DNA from: JAGLOK01 sp963676355 | GTDB lineage: Bacteria; Bacillota; Clostridia; Christensenellales; UMGS416 | Direction of reading: 5' to 3' | DNA length: 64,000 bases | Assembly: GCA_963676355.1 (NCBI GenBank) | Contig: OY781093.1 | Location: forward strand, 1,426,001 to 1,490,000 | Part shown: piece by piece, positions 24,977 to 33,758 of the stretch | How positions within the stretch are numbered: position 1 is the first letter of the stretch | Layout: the number at the start of each line of letters is the position of its first letter | Notes under the pieces: model-generated | The model's database searches: none | Told to the model about the DNA's origin: nothing | Seen by the model: the letters and a program-made list of their open reading frames with translations, nothing else | Position numbers and translations under genes: made by a program

Positions 24977-26338
24977 ATGGATACAGTATTAATCGCCAAT
25001 AGAGGCGAGATAGCAGTAAGAATAATTAGAGCATGTCATAAGATGGGACTAAAAACTGTGGCTGTTTGTTCGGATGCGGATTGTGATTCACTTCACGCGC
25101 GCCTTGCAGACCATACTGTTGTAATTGGTAAGCGCAGCTTAAGCAGTTCATATCTTAACATACCCGGACTTTTGGCTGTGGCACGCGCGTATAACGCGCA
25201 GTTTGTGCACCCCGGCGTTGGTTTCTTGGCGGAAAGCGCAACATTTCGCAGATGGTGTGACAATGAAGGGCTTACTTTTGTTGGTCCAAGTGCTGATGTT
25301 ATGGAGTCTATGGGTGACAAACTTCTTGTTAAAAATCAACTTAAAAACCTTGATGTACCTATGGTTCCCGGAACGGATGAACCAATAAATGTCTTGCGCC
25401 GTGCAAAAAGCAAAGCAAAGGAAATCGGATATCCTGTTCTTTTAAAAGCTGCGGCAGGTGGCGGAGGAATGGGAATACGCATAGTTGATGATGAAGAAGA
25501 CTTCGAAAAGCAGTTTAATCTGGTTCGCAACGAAGCACAAAGCGCATTCGGAGACGGACGCATATTCATAGAGAAGCTTTTGACAAATGTGAGGCATGTG
25601 GAAGTGCAGGTGCTTGCAGATAATCATGGCAATGTATCGCACTTTAACACGAGAGAGTGCTCTCTTCAAAGGCGTAATCAAAAACTTATAGAAGAAGCGC
25701 CAGCAAGCCTTATTCCAAAAAGAACAAGAAATGCGATGCATAAGACAGCTGTGGATATAGTTCGCTCCACAGGCTATACAAATGCGGGCACTGTCGAGTT
25801 TCTGGTGGACCACGAGGGTAACTATTACTTCATGGAGATGAATACACGAATTCAGGTGGAGCATCCCATTACAGAGCAGATAACAGGTGTTGACCTCATC
25901 CAGGCGCAGATTATGGCTGCGATGGATTATGAGATTAGTATAGCTCAAAAAGATTTAGCACCAAGGGGACACGCCATAGAGTGCAGAATAAATGCGGAAG
26001 ATCCGCTTAATGGATTCGCACCATCACCCGGTAGGATAGAATCCATATGCTTGCCGGGAGGAATGGGAGTTAGAGTGGACTCGGCAGTTGTGCCGGGCGA
26101 CAGGGTTTATCCTTTCTATGACTCTATGATTATGAAAGTAATAGCTCATGCCGAGGATAGGACAAGCTGCATAGAAGTGATGCGACAAGCGCTTAGTGAG
26201 CTTAAAATAGAAGGCGTGAACAATAATATTGACTTTCAACTTGCAATACTTGAACATCCTGACTATCAACAGGGCAGGATACACACCAAATGGATTGAGC
26301 AAAAGTTTTTGCCTCAGTATTTGGAGGGACGTGCATGA
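24977..26338 (+). CDS. accC: Biotin carboxylase subunit of acetyl-CoA carboxylase
   Basis: A 453-residue ATP-grasp enzyme that carboxylates biotin on AccB. The N-terminal domain starts DTVLIANRGEIAVRIIRAC. The ATP-binding glycine loop is KAAAGGGGMGIR (about 155-166). The catalytic region includes EMNTRIQVEHPITE with the bicarbonate- and metal-binding Glu, Asn and Arg, and the C-terminal domain has ECRINAEDP. Length is standard. It has little Shine-Dalgarno sequence and is probably coupled to accB; its end overlaps accD by 4 bases (ATGA). Confidence 0.97.
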   Translation: MDTVLIANRGEIAVRIIRACHKMGLKTVAVCSDADCDSLHARLADHTVVIGKRSLSSSYLNIPGLLAVARAYNAQFVHPGVGFLAESATFRRWCDNEGLTFVGPSADVMESMGDKLLVKNQLKNLDVPMVPGTDEPINVLRRAKSKAKEIGYPVLLKAAAGGGGMGIRIVDDEEDFEKQFNLVRNEAQSAFGDGRIFIEKLLTNVRHVEVQVLADNHGNVSHFNTRECSLQRRNQKLIEEAPASLIPKRTRNAMHKTAVDIVRSTGYTNAGTVEFLVDHEGNYYFMEMNTRIQVEHPITEQITGVDLIQAQIMAAMDYEISIAQKDLAPRGHAIECRINAEDPLNGFAPSPGRIESICLPGGMGVRVDSAVVPGDRVYPFYDSMIMKVIAHAEDRTSCIEVMRQALSELKIEGVNNNIDFQLAILEHPDYQQGRIHTKWIEQKFLPQYLEGRA

Positions 26339-27186
26339 AAAATATATTCAGCAAAACAGCAAATGGAATAAACCACAGAAGGCAGCACAAGCCAGTTAGC
26401 GAAATTAAGTGTTCAGCATGTGGTGCAAATGTGCTTGAGGAGCTTGCTGTTACTAATTTATCAACCTGTCCGTTTTGCAATGCGGATTTTAGAATGCGTG
26501 CAAAAGACAGAATAAACCAAGTGTTTGATAAAAATACTTTTGGCGAAATAAACAGCGAAATAAAGTCTAAGGACATTTTGAATTTTCCTGATTATAAGAA
26601 AAAACTATCAGGATATGAAAAAAAGACAGAAATGAGCGAGGCCGTTGTTATTGGAATAGGCGAAATCAACGGCATGAAAACAGCTGCTGCAATAATGGAC
26701 TCTGCTTTTATGATGGGCTCAATGGGAACTGTAGTTGGGCGCAAGATTGTAGAAATTGCAGAGTATGCGACAAAAAACAGGCTTCCGCTTTTAATCTTTT
26801 GCGCATCAGGCGGCGCAAGGATGCAGGAGGGTATGTTTTCGCTTATACAAATGTCGCGCTGCTCGATAGCTATAAACAGACATTCAGCGGCAGGGCTTTT
26901 ATATGTGAGCATTTTAACCCATCCAACCACTGGTGGCGTGGCTGCAAGCTTTGCTATGCAAGGCGACATAATAATCGCAGAACCTGCGGCACTTATAGGG
27001 TTTGCAGGACCGAGAGTCATCCAGCAGACTGTAAAAGAAGTGTTGCCGGAAGGATTTCAAAGGTCGGAATATTTGCTTGAAAATGGCATGATAGATGCAA
27101 TTGTTCAAAGAAAAGACATCAAGGACACATTATCTAAAGTGATAAAAATGCATATGCCTCAAAATGCGGAAGGGGGCAGCAAATGA
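26335..27186 (+). CDS. accD: Acetyl-CoA carboxylase carboxyltransferase, beta subunit
   Basis: A 283-residue carboxyltransferase subunit. The N-terminal zinc ribbon has CSAC and CPFC 15 residues apart, the spacing normal for AccD. The crotonase-fold core includes CASGGARMQEG and THPTTGGVAASFAMQGD, which shape the acetyl-CoA/biotin active site, and FAGPRVIQQT. It works as a heterotetramer with AccA, encoded next with a 4-base overlap. Confidence 0.96.
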   Translation: MKNIFSKTANGINHRRQHKPVSEIKCSACGANVLEELAVTNLSTCPFCNADFRMRAKDRINQVFDKNTFGEINSEIKSKDILNFPDYKKKLSGYEKKTEMSEAVVIGIGEINGMKTAAAIMDSAFMMGSMGTVVGRKIVEIAEYATKNRLPLLIFCASGGARMQEGMFSLIQMSRCSIAINRHSAAGLLYVSILTHPTTGGVAASFAMQGDIIIAEPAALIGFAGPRVIQQTVKEVLPEGFQRSEYLLENGMIDAIVQRKDIKDTLSKVIKMHMPQNAEGGSK

Positions 27187-27995
27187 CAGCTAAGAAAACA
27201 GATACTAAAGCATGGAAGACTGTCCAAAAAGCCCGTGACCCGCAAAGGCCCGTGGGCAAGCACTATATAGAAGCTATGTTTGAGGACTTTATAGAACTTC
27301 ACGGTGACAGGCTATATGGGGACGACCGCGCGATTGTTTCGGGAATCGCTATGCTAAATGACATGCCTGTAACGATTATTGCACAGCACAAGGGTTCTAC
27401 ATTAGAAGAGCGCATGGAACAAAATTTTGGTATGGCGCACCCTGAAGGATATAGAAAGTCTGTGAGGATGATGAAGCAGGCGGAAAAGTTCAATCGCCCT
27501 GTTGTTTGCATCATCGATACAAACGGAGCATATCCCGGAATAGGAGCTGAAGAGCGTGGGCAGGCGATGGCTATAGCCCAAAACCTTTTGGAGCTTGCAG
27601 GGCTTAAAACGCCTGTTGTGAGCGTTATAATCGGCGAAGGAGGCAGCGGAGGCGCTCTTGCGCTTGCACTGTCTGACCACATTATAATGCTTGAAAACAG
27701 CATATATTCTGTAATAACGCCGGAAGGATGTGCATCTATTCTTTTAAAGGATTCAACAAAGGCAAATGAGATTGCAGAGCATTTGAAGCTGACAGCTCAG
27801 GATCTTCATGGCTTTAAAATGATAGACTCTATTATTCAGGAGCCGGAAAAGATGACGGTTGATAACTTTGAAAAGGTTTCAGATGTTTTAAGAAATGAAA
27901 TATACGACGTGCTCAAAAAGCTTATGAAAATGGATAAAGATGAGCTGGTTTTAAGAAGACAGGAAAAACATTTGAGCATTACAGGAGAGTTTTAA
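27183..27995 (+). CDS. accA: Acetyl-CoA carboxylase carboxyltransferase, alpha subunit
   Basis: A 270-residue crotonase-fold subunit. Recognisable elements: FIELHGDRLYGDD, GMAHPEGYRKSVRMM, DTNGAYPGIGAEERGQA, and the oxyanion segment GEGGSGGALAL. It is shorter than the E. coli protein because the N-terminal helical extension is reduced, as in Lactobacillales and Clostridia. Overlaps accD (4 bases) and abuts fabH (1-base overlap), so translation is coupled. Confidence 0.96.
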   Translation: MTAKKTDTKAWKTVQKARDPQRPVGKHYIEAMFEDFIELHGDRLYGDDRAIVSGIAMLNDMPVTIIAQHKGSTLEERMEQNFGMAHPEGYRKSVRMMKQAEKFNRPVVCIIDTNGAYPGIGAEERGQAMAIAQNLLELAGLKTPVVSVIIGEGGSGGALALALSDHIIMLENSIYSVITPEGCASILLKDSTKANEIAEHLKLTAQDLHGFKMIDSIIQEPEKMTVDNFEKVSDVLRNEIYDVLKKLMKMDKDELVLRRQEKHLSITGEF

Positions 27996-28981
27996 TGGGA
28001 GTAAGTGTAATCGGATGTGGACATGAAATGCCAAACTTTAAGGTAACCAACGCGCACCTTGAAAAAGTGGTGGACACGTCACACGAATGGATAATTAAAA
28101 GGACTGGAATAAGCGAACGCAGAGTGATAACTGATGAAACTTTAAGCCAGATTGCAAGCGAAGCTTCAAGGAAAGCTATTGAAGTTGCAAAGATTGATAA
28201 TCAAGATATAGGCTTAATAGTGGCTGCGACATTTACAAGCGACACCAAGACACCGGCTCTTGCAAGCAATGTGCAAAAGGAACTGGGTGTTGAGCGTGCT
28301 GCGGCATTTGATCTTTCTGCAGGCTGCACAGGGTTTATATATGCAATAGCTACTGCTAAAGGACTGATGGAAACGTTGGAAATTGATACTGCACTTGTAA
28401 TAGGCGCAGACTATGTAACAAAAAATGTGGACTGGACTGATCGCGGCACTTGCGTTTTGTTTGGCGATGGTGCAGGAGCAGTTGTGCTCAAAAGAAGTGA
28501 AAAAGAGGGCATTGGTGCGGTTTATCTTAATGGAAAGCCGGATGAAAACGATGTGCTTGTAGTAAACGATAAAAAGGCACAGCACCCGTGGCGAGACAAA
28601 AGCGGTGACACTGAAAAGATAAATGCGCTCATGATGAAGGGCGCGGATGTATATGAGTTTGCTTGCGGCGCGATGGTTGAGGCGCTTGCTATATTAAAAG
28701 AAAAGCTGGGAAGGGATATAAAAAAGATTATTCCTCACCAAGCAAATGCGAGGATCATAAGATATGCTTCTATAAAATCGAAAATTCCTCTTAAAAATTT
28801 CTTTATGAACATACATAAGTACGCAAACACTTCAGCAGCTACAATTCCTGTGGCAATAGATGAGGCATGGCGCGGAGGATGGCTCAAAAAAGGCGATGAG
28901 ATAGCTCTTATTGGCTTTGGAGCAGGGCTCACATGGGGTGGGCTCACACTGAAATGGCAATTACCCGATTATGCGGGATAA
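27995..28981 (+). CDS. fabH: 3-oxoacyl-ACP synthase III
   Basis: A 328-residue condensing enzyme that starts fatty acid chains from acyl-CoA and malonyl-ACP. The Cys-His-Asn triad is visible: Cys111 in LSAGCTGFIYA, His in IPHQANARI, and Asn in KYANTSAATIPVA. The C-terminal glycine-rich GFGAGLTWGG is standard. Its start overlaps accA's stop by one base. acpP follows after 41 bases. Confidence 0.97.
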   Translation: MGVSVIGCGHEMPNFKVTNAHLEKVVDTSHEWIIKRTGISERRVITDETLSQIASEASRKAIEVAKIDNQDIGLIVAATFTSDTKTPALASNVQKELGVERAAAFDLSAGCTGFIYAIATAKGLMETLEIDTALVIGADYVTKNVDWTDRGTCVLFGDGAGAVVLKRSEKEGIGAVYLNGKPDENDVLVVNDKKAQHPWRDKSGDTEKINALMMKGADVYEFACGAMVEALAILKEKLGRDIKKIIPHQANARIIRYASIKSKIPLKNFFMNIHKYANTSAATIPVAIDEAWRGGWLKKGDEIALIGFGAGLTWGGLTLKWQLPDYAG

Positions 28982-29022
28982 TTAGTAATAATAATAAATT
29001 ATAAAGGATATAGGTGAATCAA

Positions 29023-29241
29023 ATGAAAGAAAAATTAATCGCAATTTTGGCAGAACAGCTTGACATGGATGCGAGCGAACTAACAGACGACAAGAGCTTT
29101 TTGGATGACCTTGACATGGACTCACTTGACATGGTTGAAATGACAGTTGAGCTTGAACAGGAGCTTGACGTATCATTTGAGCAAGAACAGCTTGCAGAAG
29201 TTAAAACAATTGGCGACCTTGTAAAACTGATTGAAGGATAG
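29023..29241 (+). CDS. acpP: Acyl carrier protein
   Basis: A 72-residue acidic four-helix protein. The 4'-phosphopantetheine attachment motif is MDSLDMVEM with Ser34. The ATG at 29023 has AGGTG 6 bases upstream; a GTG three codons earlier is a possible alternative. The position between fabH and fabK matches FASII operons of Firmicutes. It holds growing acyl chains and is the likely FabT co-regulator in its acylated form. Confidence 0.97.
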   Translation: MKEKLIAILAEQLDMDASELTDDKSFLDDLDMDSLDMVEMTVELEQELDVSFEQEQLAEVKTIGDLVKLIEG

Positions 29242-29299
29242 TTGATTTTATGGGGGGCGACACATGTTGCCCCTGCAAAATAAACTACGGAGAGATTTT

Positions 29300-30250
29300 A
29301 TGAAACAAAGAATAGATAAACTGCTTGGAATAAAATACCCCATTTTTCAGGGCGCGATGGCTTGGGTTTCAGATGCGAGCCTTGCAGCCGCAGTGTCAAA
29401 TGCCGGTGGGCTTGGAATAATCGCAGCAGGAAACGCACCTGCAAGCTGGGTGCGTGAGCAAATAGAGCAACTAAGACAAGTGTGCGACAAGCCTTTTGGT
29501 GTAAACATAATGCTGTTAAGCCCGTTTGCAGATGAAGTGGCTGATCTTGTGGTGGAGCTTTCAGTTCCTGTTGTTGTGACAGGGGCAGGGAATCCAAGAA
29601 GATATATTGAGGCATGGAAAGAGGCAGGAATTAAAGTAATACCTGTTGTTCCAAGCCGAGCTCTTGCAGTCATGATGGAACGTATGGGAGTTGATGCTGT
29701 GATAGCTGAAGGCCAAGAAGCAGGTGGACACATAGGCGAGCTTACAACAATGGTTTTAACACCTATGATTGCAGACACTGTGGATATTCCTGTAATATCT
29801 GCCGGAGGAATCTGCGATGCAAGGACGGCATCTGCTGCATTTGTGCTGGGTGCTGACGGAGTTCAAGTGGGAACACGCTTTATTTTGGCAGAAGAATGTA
29901 CGGTGCACGAAAATTATAAAGACAGAATTACAAGAGCAAAAGATACCGATAGCAAAGTAACCGGAAGAGTGACGGGACATCCTGTGCGAGTATTGCGCAA
30001 CAACTTAACCCGCGAGCTTTCAAAGCTTGAGTATCAAGAAGATGGTGCTGTGAAGATTGAAGAACGTGGTGCCGGTTCGCTGAGAGCGGCAGTTGTTGAA
30101 GGCGACCTTAAAGAAGGCTCTTTTATGGCAGGTCAGTGTGCTTGTCGCATGGAAGAAGTGCAGCCTGCGCTTGAGATTATAAAAGATATTTTTGAAAGTG
30201 AAACAGTTAAAGCAGTGCTAGACAGCGCACAAAAGGGAATGGCAGTATGA
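29300..30250 (+). CDS. fabK: Enoyl-ACP reductase II (FMN-dependent)
   Basis: A 316-residue TIM-barrel flavoprotein of the nitronate monooxygenase/2-nitropropane dioxygenase superfamily. FMN-binding segments are visible: QGAMAWVSDASLAAAVSNAG, EGQEAGGHIG and SAGGICDA with GADGVQVGTRF. Its length and place in the operon identify it as FabK, which reduces enoyl-ACP and replaces FabI; no FabI-type gene is in the window. I start at ATG 29300 (GGAGAG 5 bases upstream) rather than an upstream TTG. FabK is not sensitive to triclosan in species studied. Confidence 0.95.
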   Translation: MKQRIDKLLGIKYPIFQGAMAWVSDASLAAAVSNAGGLGIIAAGNAPASWVREQIEQLRQVCDKPFGVNIMLLSPFADEVADLVVELSVPVVVTGAGNPRRYIEAWKEAGIKVIPVVPSRALAVMMERMGVDAVIAEGQEAGGHIGELTTMVLTPMIADTVDIPVISAGGICDARTASAAFVLGADGVQVGTRFILAEECTVHENYKDRITRAKDTDSKVTGRVTGHPVRVLRNNLTRELSKLEYQEDGAVKIEERGAGSLRAAVVEGDLKEGSFMAGQCACRMEEVQPALEIIKDIFESETVKAVLDSAQKGMAV

Positions 30251-31173
30251 AAATAGCAATATTTTTCCCCGGACAGGGCTCACAAAAAGCCGGAATGGGC
30301 AAAGAGTTTTATGATACAAATGAAGTGTTTAAACGCGTTTTTGATGAATGTGATAAAAACACTGAAGTGGATATAAAAAAGGCTTGCTTTGAGGGCGAGG
30401 GACTTGAATCCACTGCTATAACACAGCCTGCTCTATATGCAGTAAACATCGCAACGTATAAAATGCTTGAGGATATGGGCATTTCAGGAGACGTGTTTGC
30501 AGGACTATCACTTGGCGAATATGATGCTCTTTGTGCCGCAGGGATGTTGGATGCAGCAAACACAACAGCGCTTGTGACAGAGCGGGGAAAACTTATGGAG
30601 AGCGCGGTGCCTGAAGGCGTGGCATCCATGACTGCTGTTATAGGAATAGATTCTTCTGTGATTGAAGAAGTTATTTGTGATATTGATGATGTTTGGGTGG
30701 CTAATATGAACTCGCCGGGGCAGACTATAATTGGCGGAAAACTTGAAGCCTTGGATGTTGCGGATGAAAAGGTGAAAGAAGCTGGAGCTAAAGTGGTAAA
30801 GCGCTTAAAAGTGGCAGGACCTTTCCACACGCCTTTGTTAAAAAGGGCAGGAGAAAAGCTATTGGATGTGCTATATAAGCATGATGTTTTCGTATCGGAC
30901 AAGGATGTTTATTCAAATGTAACAGGCGCACTTTATGATAAAGAAAATGACATACGTGAGTTTTTGGCAAAACAGGTATCATCCAAAGTATACTGGTCAA
31001 AAATCATGGATGAAGTTATAAAAACTGCTGATGTCATAATTGAATGCGGTCCAGGGAATGTCCTTTCAAAGCTCGCTAAGAGACAGATGAAGGGCATGGA
31101 CAGGGAGATTGAAGTATTTAAAACATCTACAGCAAAAGATCTTGAAAAGTTAAAAGAATATATTTTGGAATAA
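30247..31173 (+). CDS. fabD: Malonyl-CoA:ACP transacylase
   Basis: A 308-residue acyltransferase. It has FPGQGSQKAGMG at the N-terminus, the nucleophile elbow GLSLGEYDAL with Ser88, and the catalytic His in AGPFHTPLL. The C-terminal GPGNVLSKLAKR is typical. It loads malonate onto ACP. It overlaps fabK by 4 bases (ATGA) and precedes fabG by 26 bases. Confidence 0.96.
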   Translation: MKIAIFFPGQGSQKAGMGKEFYDTNEVFKRVFDECDKNTEVDIKKACFEGEGLESTAITQPALYAVNIATYKMLEDMGISGDVFAGLSLGEYDALCAAGMLDAANTTALVTERGKLMESAVPEGVASMTAVIGIDSSVIEEVICDIDDVWVANMNSPGQTIIGGKLEALDVADEKVKEAGAKVVKRLKVAGPFHTPLLKRAGEKLLDVLYKHDVFVSDKDVYSNVTGALYDKENDIREFLAKQVSSKVYWSKIMDEVIKTADVIIECGPGNVLSKLAKRQMKGMDREIEVFKTSTAKDLEKLKEYILE

Positions 31174-31199
31174 TTATTCATTATAAATTGGAGGAAATT

Positions 31200-31940
31200 A
31201 TGAGCGATATGAAAAGGGCACTTATTACAGGTGCTTCGCGCGGGATTGGTAAATCCATTGCTTTGCGATTAGCTAAGGCGGGATATAATATTATAAATGT
31301 GGATTTAAGCAGTGAGGAAGATGCTGCAAAAATGGCTGAAGAAGTGAAAGCATTGGGTGTAGACTGTGATTTTTACAAATGCAATGTTTCAGACTTTGAA
31401 GCTACAGAGGTTCTTGTGAAAGAATGCTTTGACAAATATAAAAAGATTGATGTGCTTGTAAATAACGCAGGCATAACATCTGACATTTTACTTTCTGTGA
31501 TGAAAGAGGATGCTTTTGACAAGGTTATCGCAGTAAACTTGAAGGGCACATTTAACATGATACGCCACTTTGCAAGAAAGCTTATGAAACAAAGAAGCGG
31601 CAGCATAGTAAACATAAGCTCAGTTGTGGGTGTTATGGGCAATGCAGGTCAGGCAAACTATTCAGCTTCAAAGGCAGGCGTTATAGGCCTAACAAAGTCC
31701 ACGGCAAAAGAACTTGCGCCAAGGGGTGTAAGGGTGAATGCTGTGGCACCGGGGTTTATTGTGACTGCAATGACAGAAAAGCTGTCTGAGGCACAAAAGG
31801 AAGCATTTTTATCAAATATTCCGTTAAACAGGGGAGGAACTCCTGAGGATGTAGCAAACGCAGTTGCATTTTTGGTAAGTGATGATGCTTCATATATCAC
31901 AGGACAGGTTCTGATGGTTGACGGCGGAATGGTAATGTAG
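31200..31940 (+). CDS. fabG: 3-oxoacyl-ACP reductase
   Basis: A 246-residue classical SDR, the canonical FabG length. NADPH site TGASRGIGKSIALR and NNAGIT; catalytic Ser141 in NISSVVGVMG, Tyr154 and Lys158 in YSASK. The ATG at 31200 is chosen for GGAGG 5 bases upstream; an in-frame TTG four codons earlier overlaps that site. It does the first reduction of the elongation cycle. Confidence 0.97.
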   Translation: MSDMKRALITGASRGIGKSIALRLAKAGYNIINVDLSSEEDAAKMAEEVKALGVDCDFYKCNVSDFEATEVLVKECFDKYKKIDVLVNNAGITSDILLSVMKEDAFDKVIAVNLKGTFNMIRHFARKLMKQRSGSIVNISSVVGVMGNAGQANYSASKAGVIGLTKSTAKELAPRGVRVNAVAPGFIVTAMTEKLSEAQKEAFLSNIPLNRGGTPEDVANAVAFLVSDDASYITGQVLMVDGGMVM

Positions 31941-31980
31941 TTAATTTGATAATTTATTGTACATTGAAAGGAATGAGAAT

Positions 31981-33216
31981 ATGAACCGTGTGGTTATCAC
32001 CGGCGCAGGAATTTTATCGCCTATTGGAAACAATGCAAGTGAAACTTGGCAAGGAATGAAAGAAGGCCGCCTGGGTATATCTAAAACTGAAAGGTTTGAC
32101 ACTGAGGAAATCGGCGTATACCTTGCAGGAGAAGTGAAAGATTTTGACTTTAAAAAATATCTATCACCAAGAGAGGCAAGAAGGCTGGACAGGTTTTCGC
32201 AGTTTGCATATGTAGCGGCATCAGAAGCTATTGAAAACTCCGGCATTGACTTTGACAAATATGAAAGAACTAAACTCGGTGTTGTCTTGGGCAGCGGAAT
32301 GGGTGGATTGCTCACCACGACTCAGGAGTTTAACAAGATGGTTGAAAAAGGACCAAAAGCGATATCGCCATTATTTATACCTAAATCAATTATTAATCTT
32401 GCAGCTGGTTATATCTCATTGAAATATAACCTCCAAGGGCCTTCAACATCTGTTGTATCGGCATGCGCATCAGGAACTGATGCTATAGGTGCTGCATATC
32501 ACATGGTGCGAGAGGGACGTTGTGACGCCGTTGTGGCCGGAGGAAGTGAAGCTGTGATCTGTGATTTTTCAATTATGGGATTTCACCAGATGAAGGCACT
32601 CTCCCAAGAGAGCGAACCTGCAAAAGGATCAAGACCGTTTGATCGCGATCGCGATGGATTTGTAATGGGAGAAGGTGCTGGATTTTTTGTGCTTGAAACC
32701 TATGAAAATGCAAAAGCGCGCGGAGCGAACATCATTGCAGAGATTGCAGGATATGGGCAGACATGCGATGCAAATCACATAACTGCTCCTCGTGAAGATG
32801 GAATGATGGCAGCTGCGGCTATGAAACAGGCAGTAGATGTGGCAGGGCTTGAGCTTTCAGATGTGGACTATATTAATGCACACGGAACAAGCACACCGCT
32901 AAATGATGCATCTGAAACCAAGGCTATTAAGGTTTGCTTTGGAGAGCATGCAAAAGAGCTTATGGTAAGCTCAACAAAATCAATGACTGGGCATCTTTTA
33001 GGCGCGGCAGGAGCTGTTGAAGCCTATGTGTGTGCAATGGCAGTTAAAGAGGGATTTGTTCCACCAACAATAGGACTTGAAAATACAACTGATGACTGTG
33101 ATTTGGATTATGTAAAAGGCAAGGGAAGAAATGAAGATATAAAGGTTGCGATATCCAATTCATTTGGTTTTGGTGGACACAACGCTGTGCTACTGATTAA
33201 AAAAGTGGAGGACTAA
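31981..33216 (+). CDS. fabF: 3-oxoacyl-ACP synthase II
   Basis: A 411-residue elongating condensing enzyme. The catalytic Cys162 lies in SACASGTDA, the two histidines in NAHGTSTPLND and TGHLLGAAGAVE, and the C-terminal gate is NSFGFGGHNA. The ATG at 31981 (AAAGGAATGAG upstream) gives the normal length; an upstream TTG in frame is less likely. It condenses malonyl-ACP with acyl-ACP. Confidence 0.97.
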   Translation: MNRVVITGAGILSPIGNNASETWQGMKEGRLGISKTERFDTEEIGVYLAGEVKDFDFKKYLSPREARRLDRFSQFAYVAASEAIENSGIDFDKYERTKLGVVLGSGMGGLLTTTQEFNKMVEKGPKAISPLFIPKSIINLAAGYISLKYNLQGPSTSVVSACASGTDAIGAAYHMVREGRCDAVVAGGSEAVICDFSIMGFHQMKALSQESEPAKGSRPFDRDRDGFVMGEGAGFFVLETYENAKARGANIIAEIAGYGQTCDANHITAPREDGMMAAAAMKQAVDVAGLELSDVDYINAHGTSTPLNDASETKAIKVCFGEHAKELMVSSTKSMTGHLLGAAGAVEAYVCAMAVKEGFVPPTIGLENTTDDCDLDYVKGKGRNEDIKVAISNSFGFGGHNAVLLIKKVED

Positions 33217-33221
33217 CAAGA

Positions 33222-33656
33222 ATGAAACTCAGTTTAGAACAAATAAAAGAGGTGTTACCACACAGAGAGCCGTTTTTGATGCTTGATAGGGTTGAAAACT
33301 ATGAGCCGGGGAAGTTTGCCGAAGCAATAAAAGCTGTTTCTGCGAATGAGTGGTATTTCCAAGGACATTTTGAAGATTATAAAGTGATGCCTGGAGTGCT
33401 TCAGATAGAGGCAATGGCTCAGGCAGGTGCTATTGCGATGCTTACTTTGGAAGAAAATAAAGGCAAGCTTGCATTCTTTGGCGGCATAAAAAAGGCACGC
33501 TTTAAAAAGAAAGTTGTTCCGGGCGACATGCTGCAAATAACTGCTGAAATTACGCGCGTTATGGGCAATGTTGGGTTCGGTGCAGGCAAAGTTATGGTGG
33601 ATGGAGAGTTGGCAGCGGAAGCTGAGCTCATATTCGCACTTGGAGAAGATGAATAA
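33222..33656 (+). CDS. fabZ: 3-hydroxyacyl-ACP dehydratase
   Basis: A 144-residue hotdog-fold dehydratase. It has the HREPFLMLD motif near the N-terminus, the catalytic His49 in WYFQGHFED, and the Glu of PGVLQIEAMAQ on the central helix. It is the last gene of the acc-fab operon and is followed by a strong terminator. No FabM or FabA for anaerobic unsaturated fatty acid synthesis is seen nearby. Confidence 0.96.
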   Translation: MKLSLEQIKEVLPHREPFLMLDRVENYEPGKFAEAIKAVSANEWYFQGHFEDYKVMPGVLQIEAMAQAGAIAMLTLEENKGKLAFFGGIKKARFKKKVVPGDMLQITAEITRVMGNVGFGAGKVMVDGELAAEAELIFALGEDE

Positions 33657-33666
33657 AAACTAATTT

Positions 33667-33696
33667 AAACGCCTTCTTCGGAGGGCGTTTTTTTGT
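33667..33696 (+). terminator. Intrinsic terminator of the acc-fab operon
   Basis: A stem AACGCCTTC paired with GGAGGGCGTT around a short loop, then a run of seven T. Confidence 0.85.
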
Positions 33697-33758
33697 TTTA
33701 CTTTTATTGGATATGTGATATTATTTTCAAAGAAGTAATAAGTTAATTAAGGAATGCG

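Noticed and set aside
25442..25948. 168-codon minus-strand ORF inside accC
   Set aside because: It is antisense to a highly conserved catalytic region of accC, has no ribosome site and its composition is that of a shadow frame.
30309..30902. 197-codon minus-strand ORF inside fabD
   Set aside because: Antisense to the fabD catalytic core; Ser/Pro-rich translation typical of the reverse of a coding gene.
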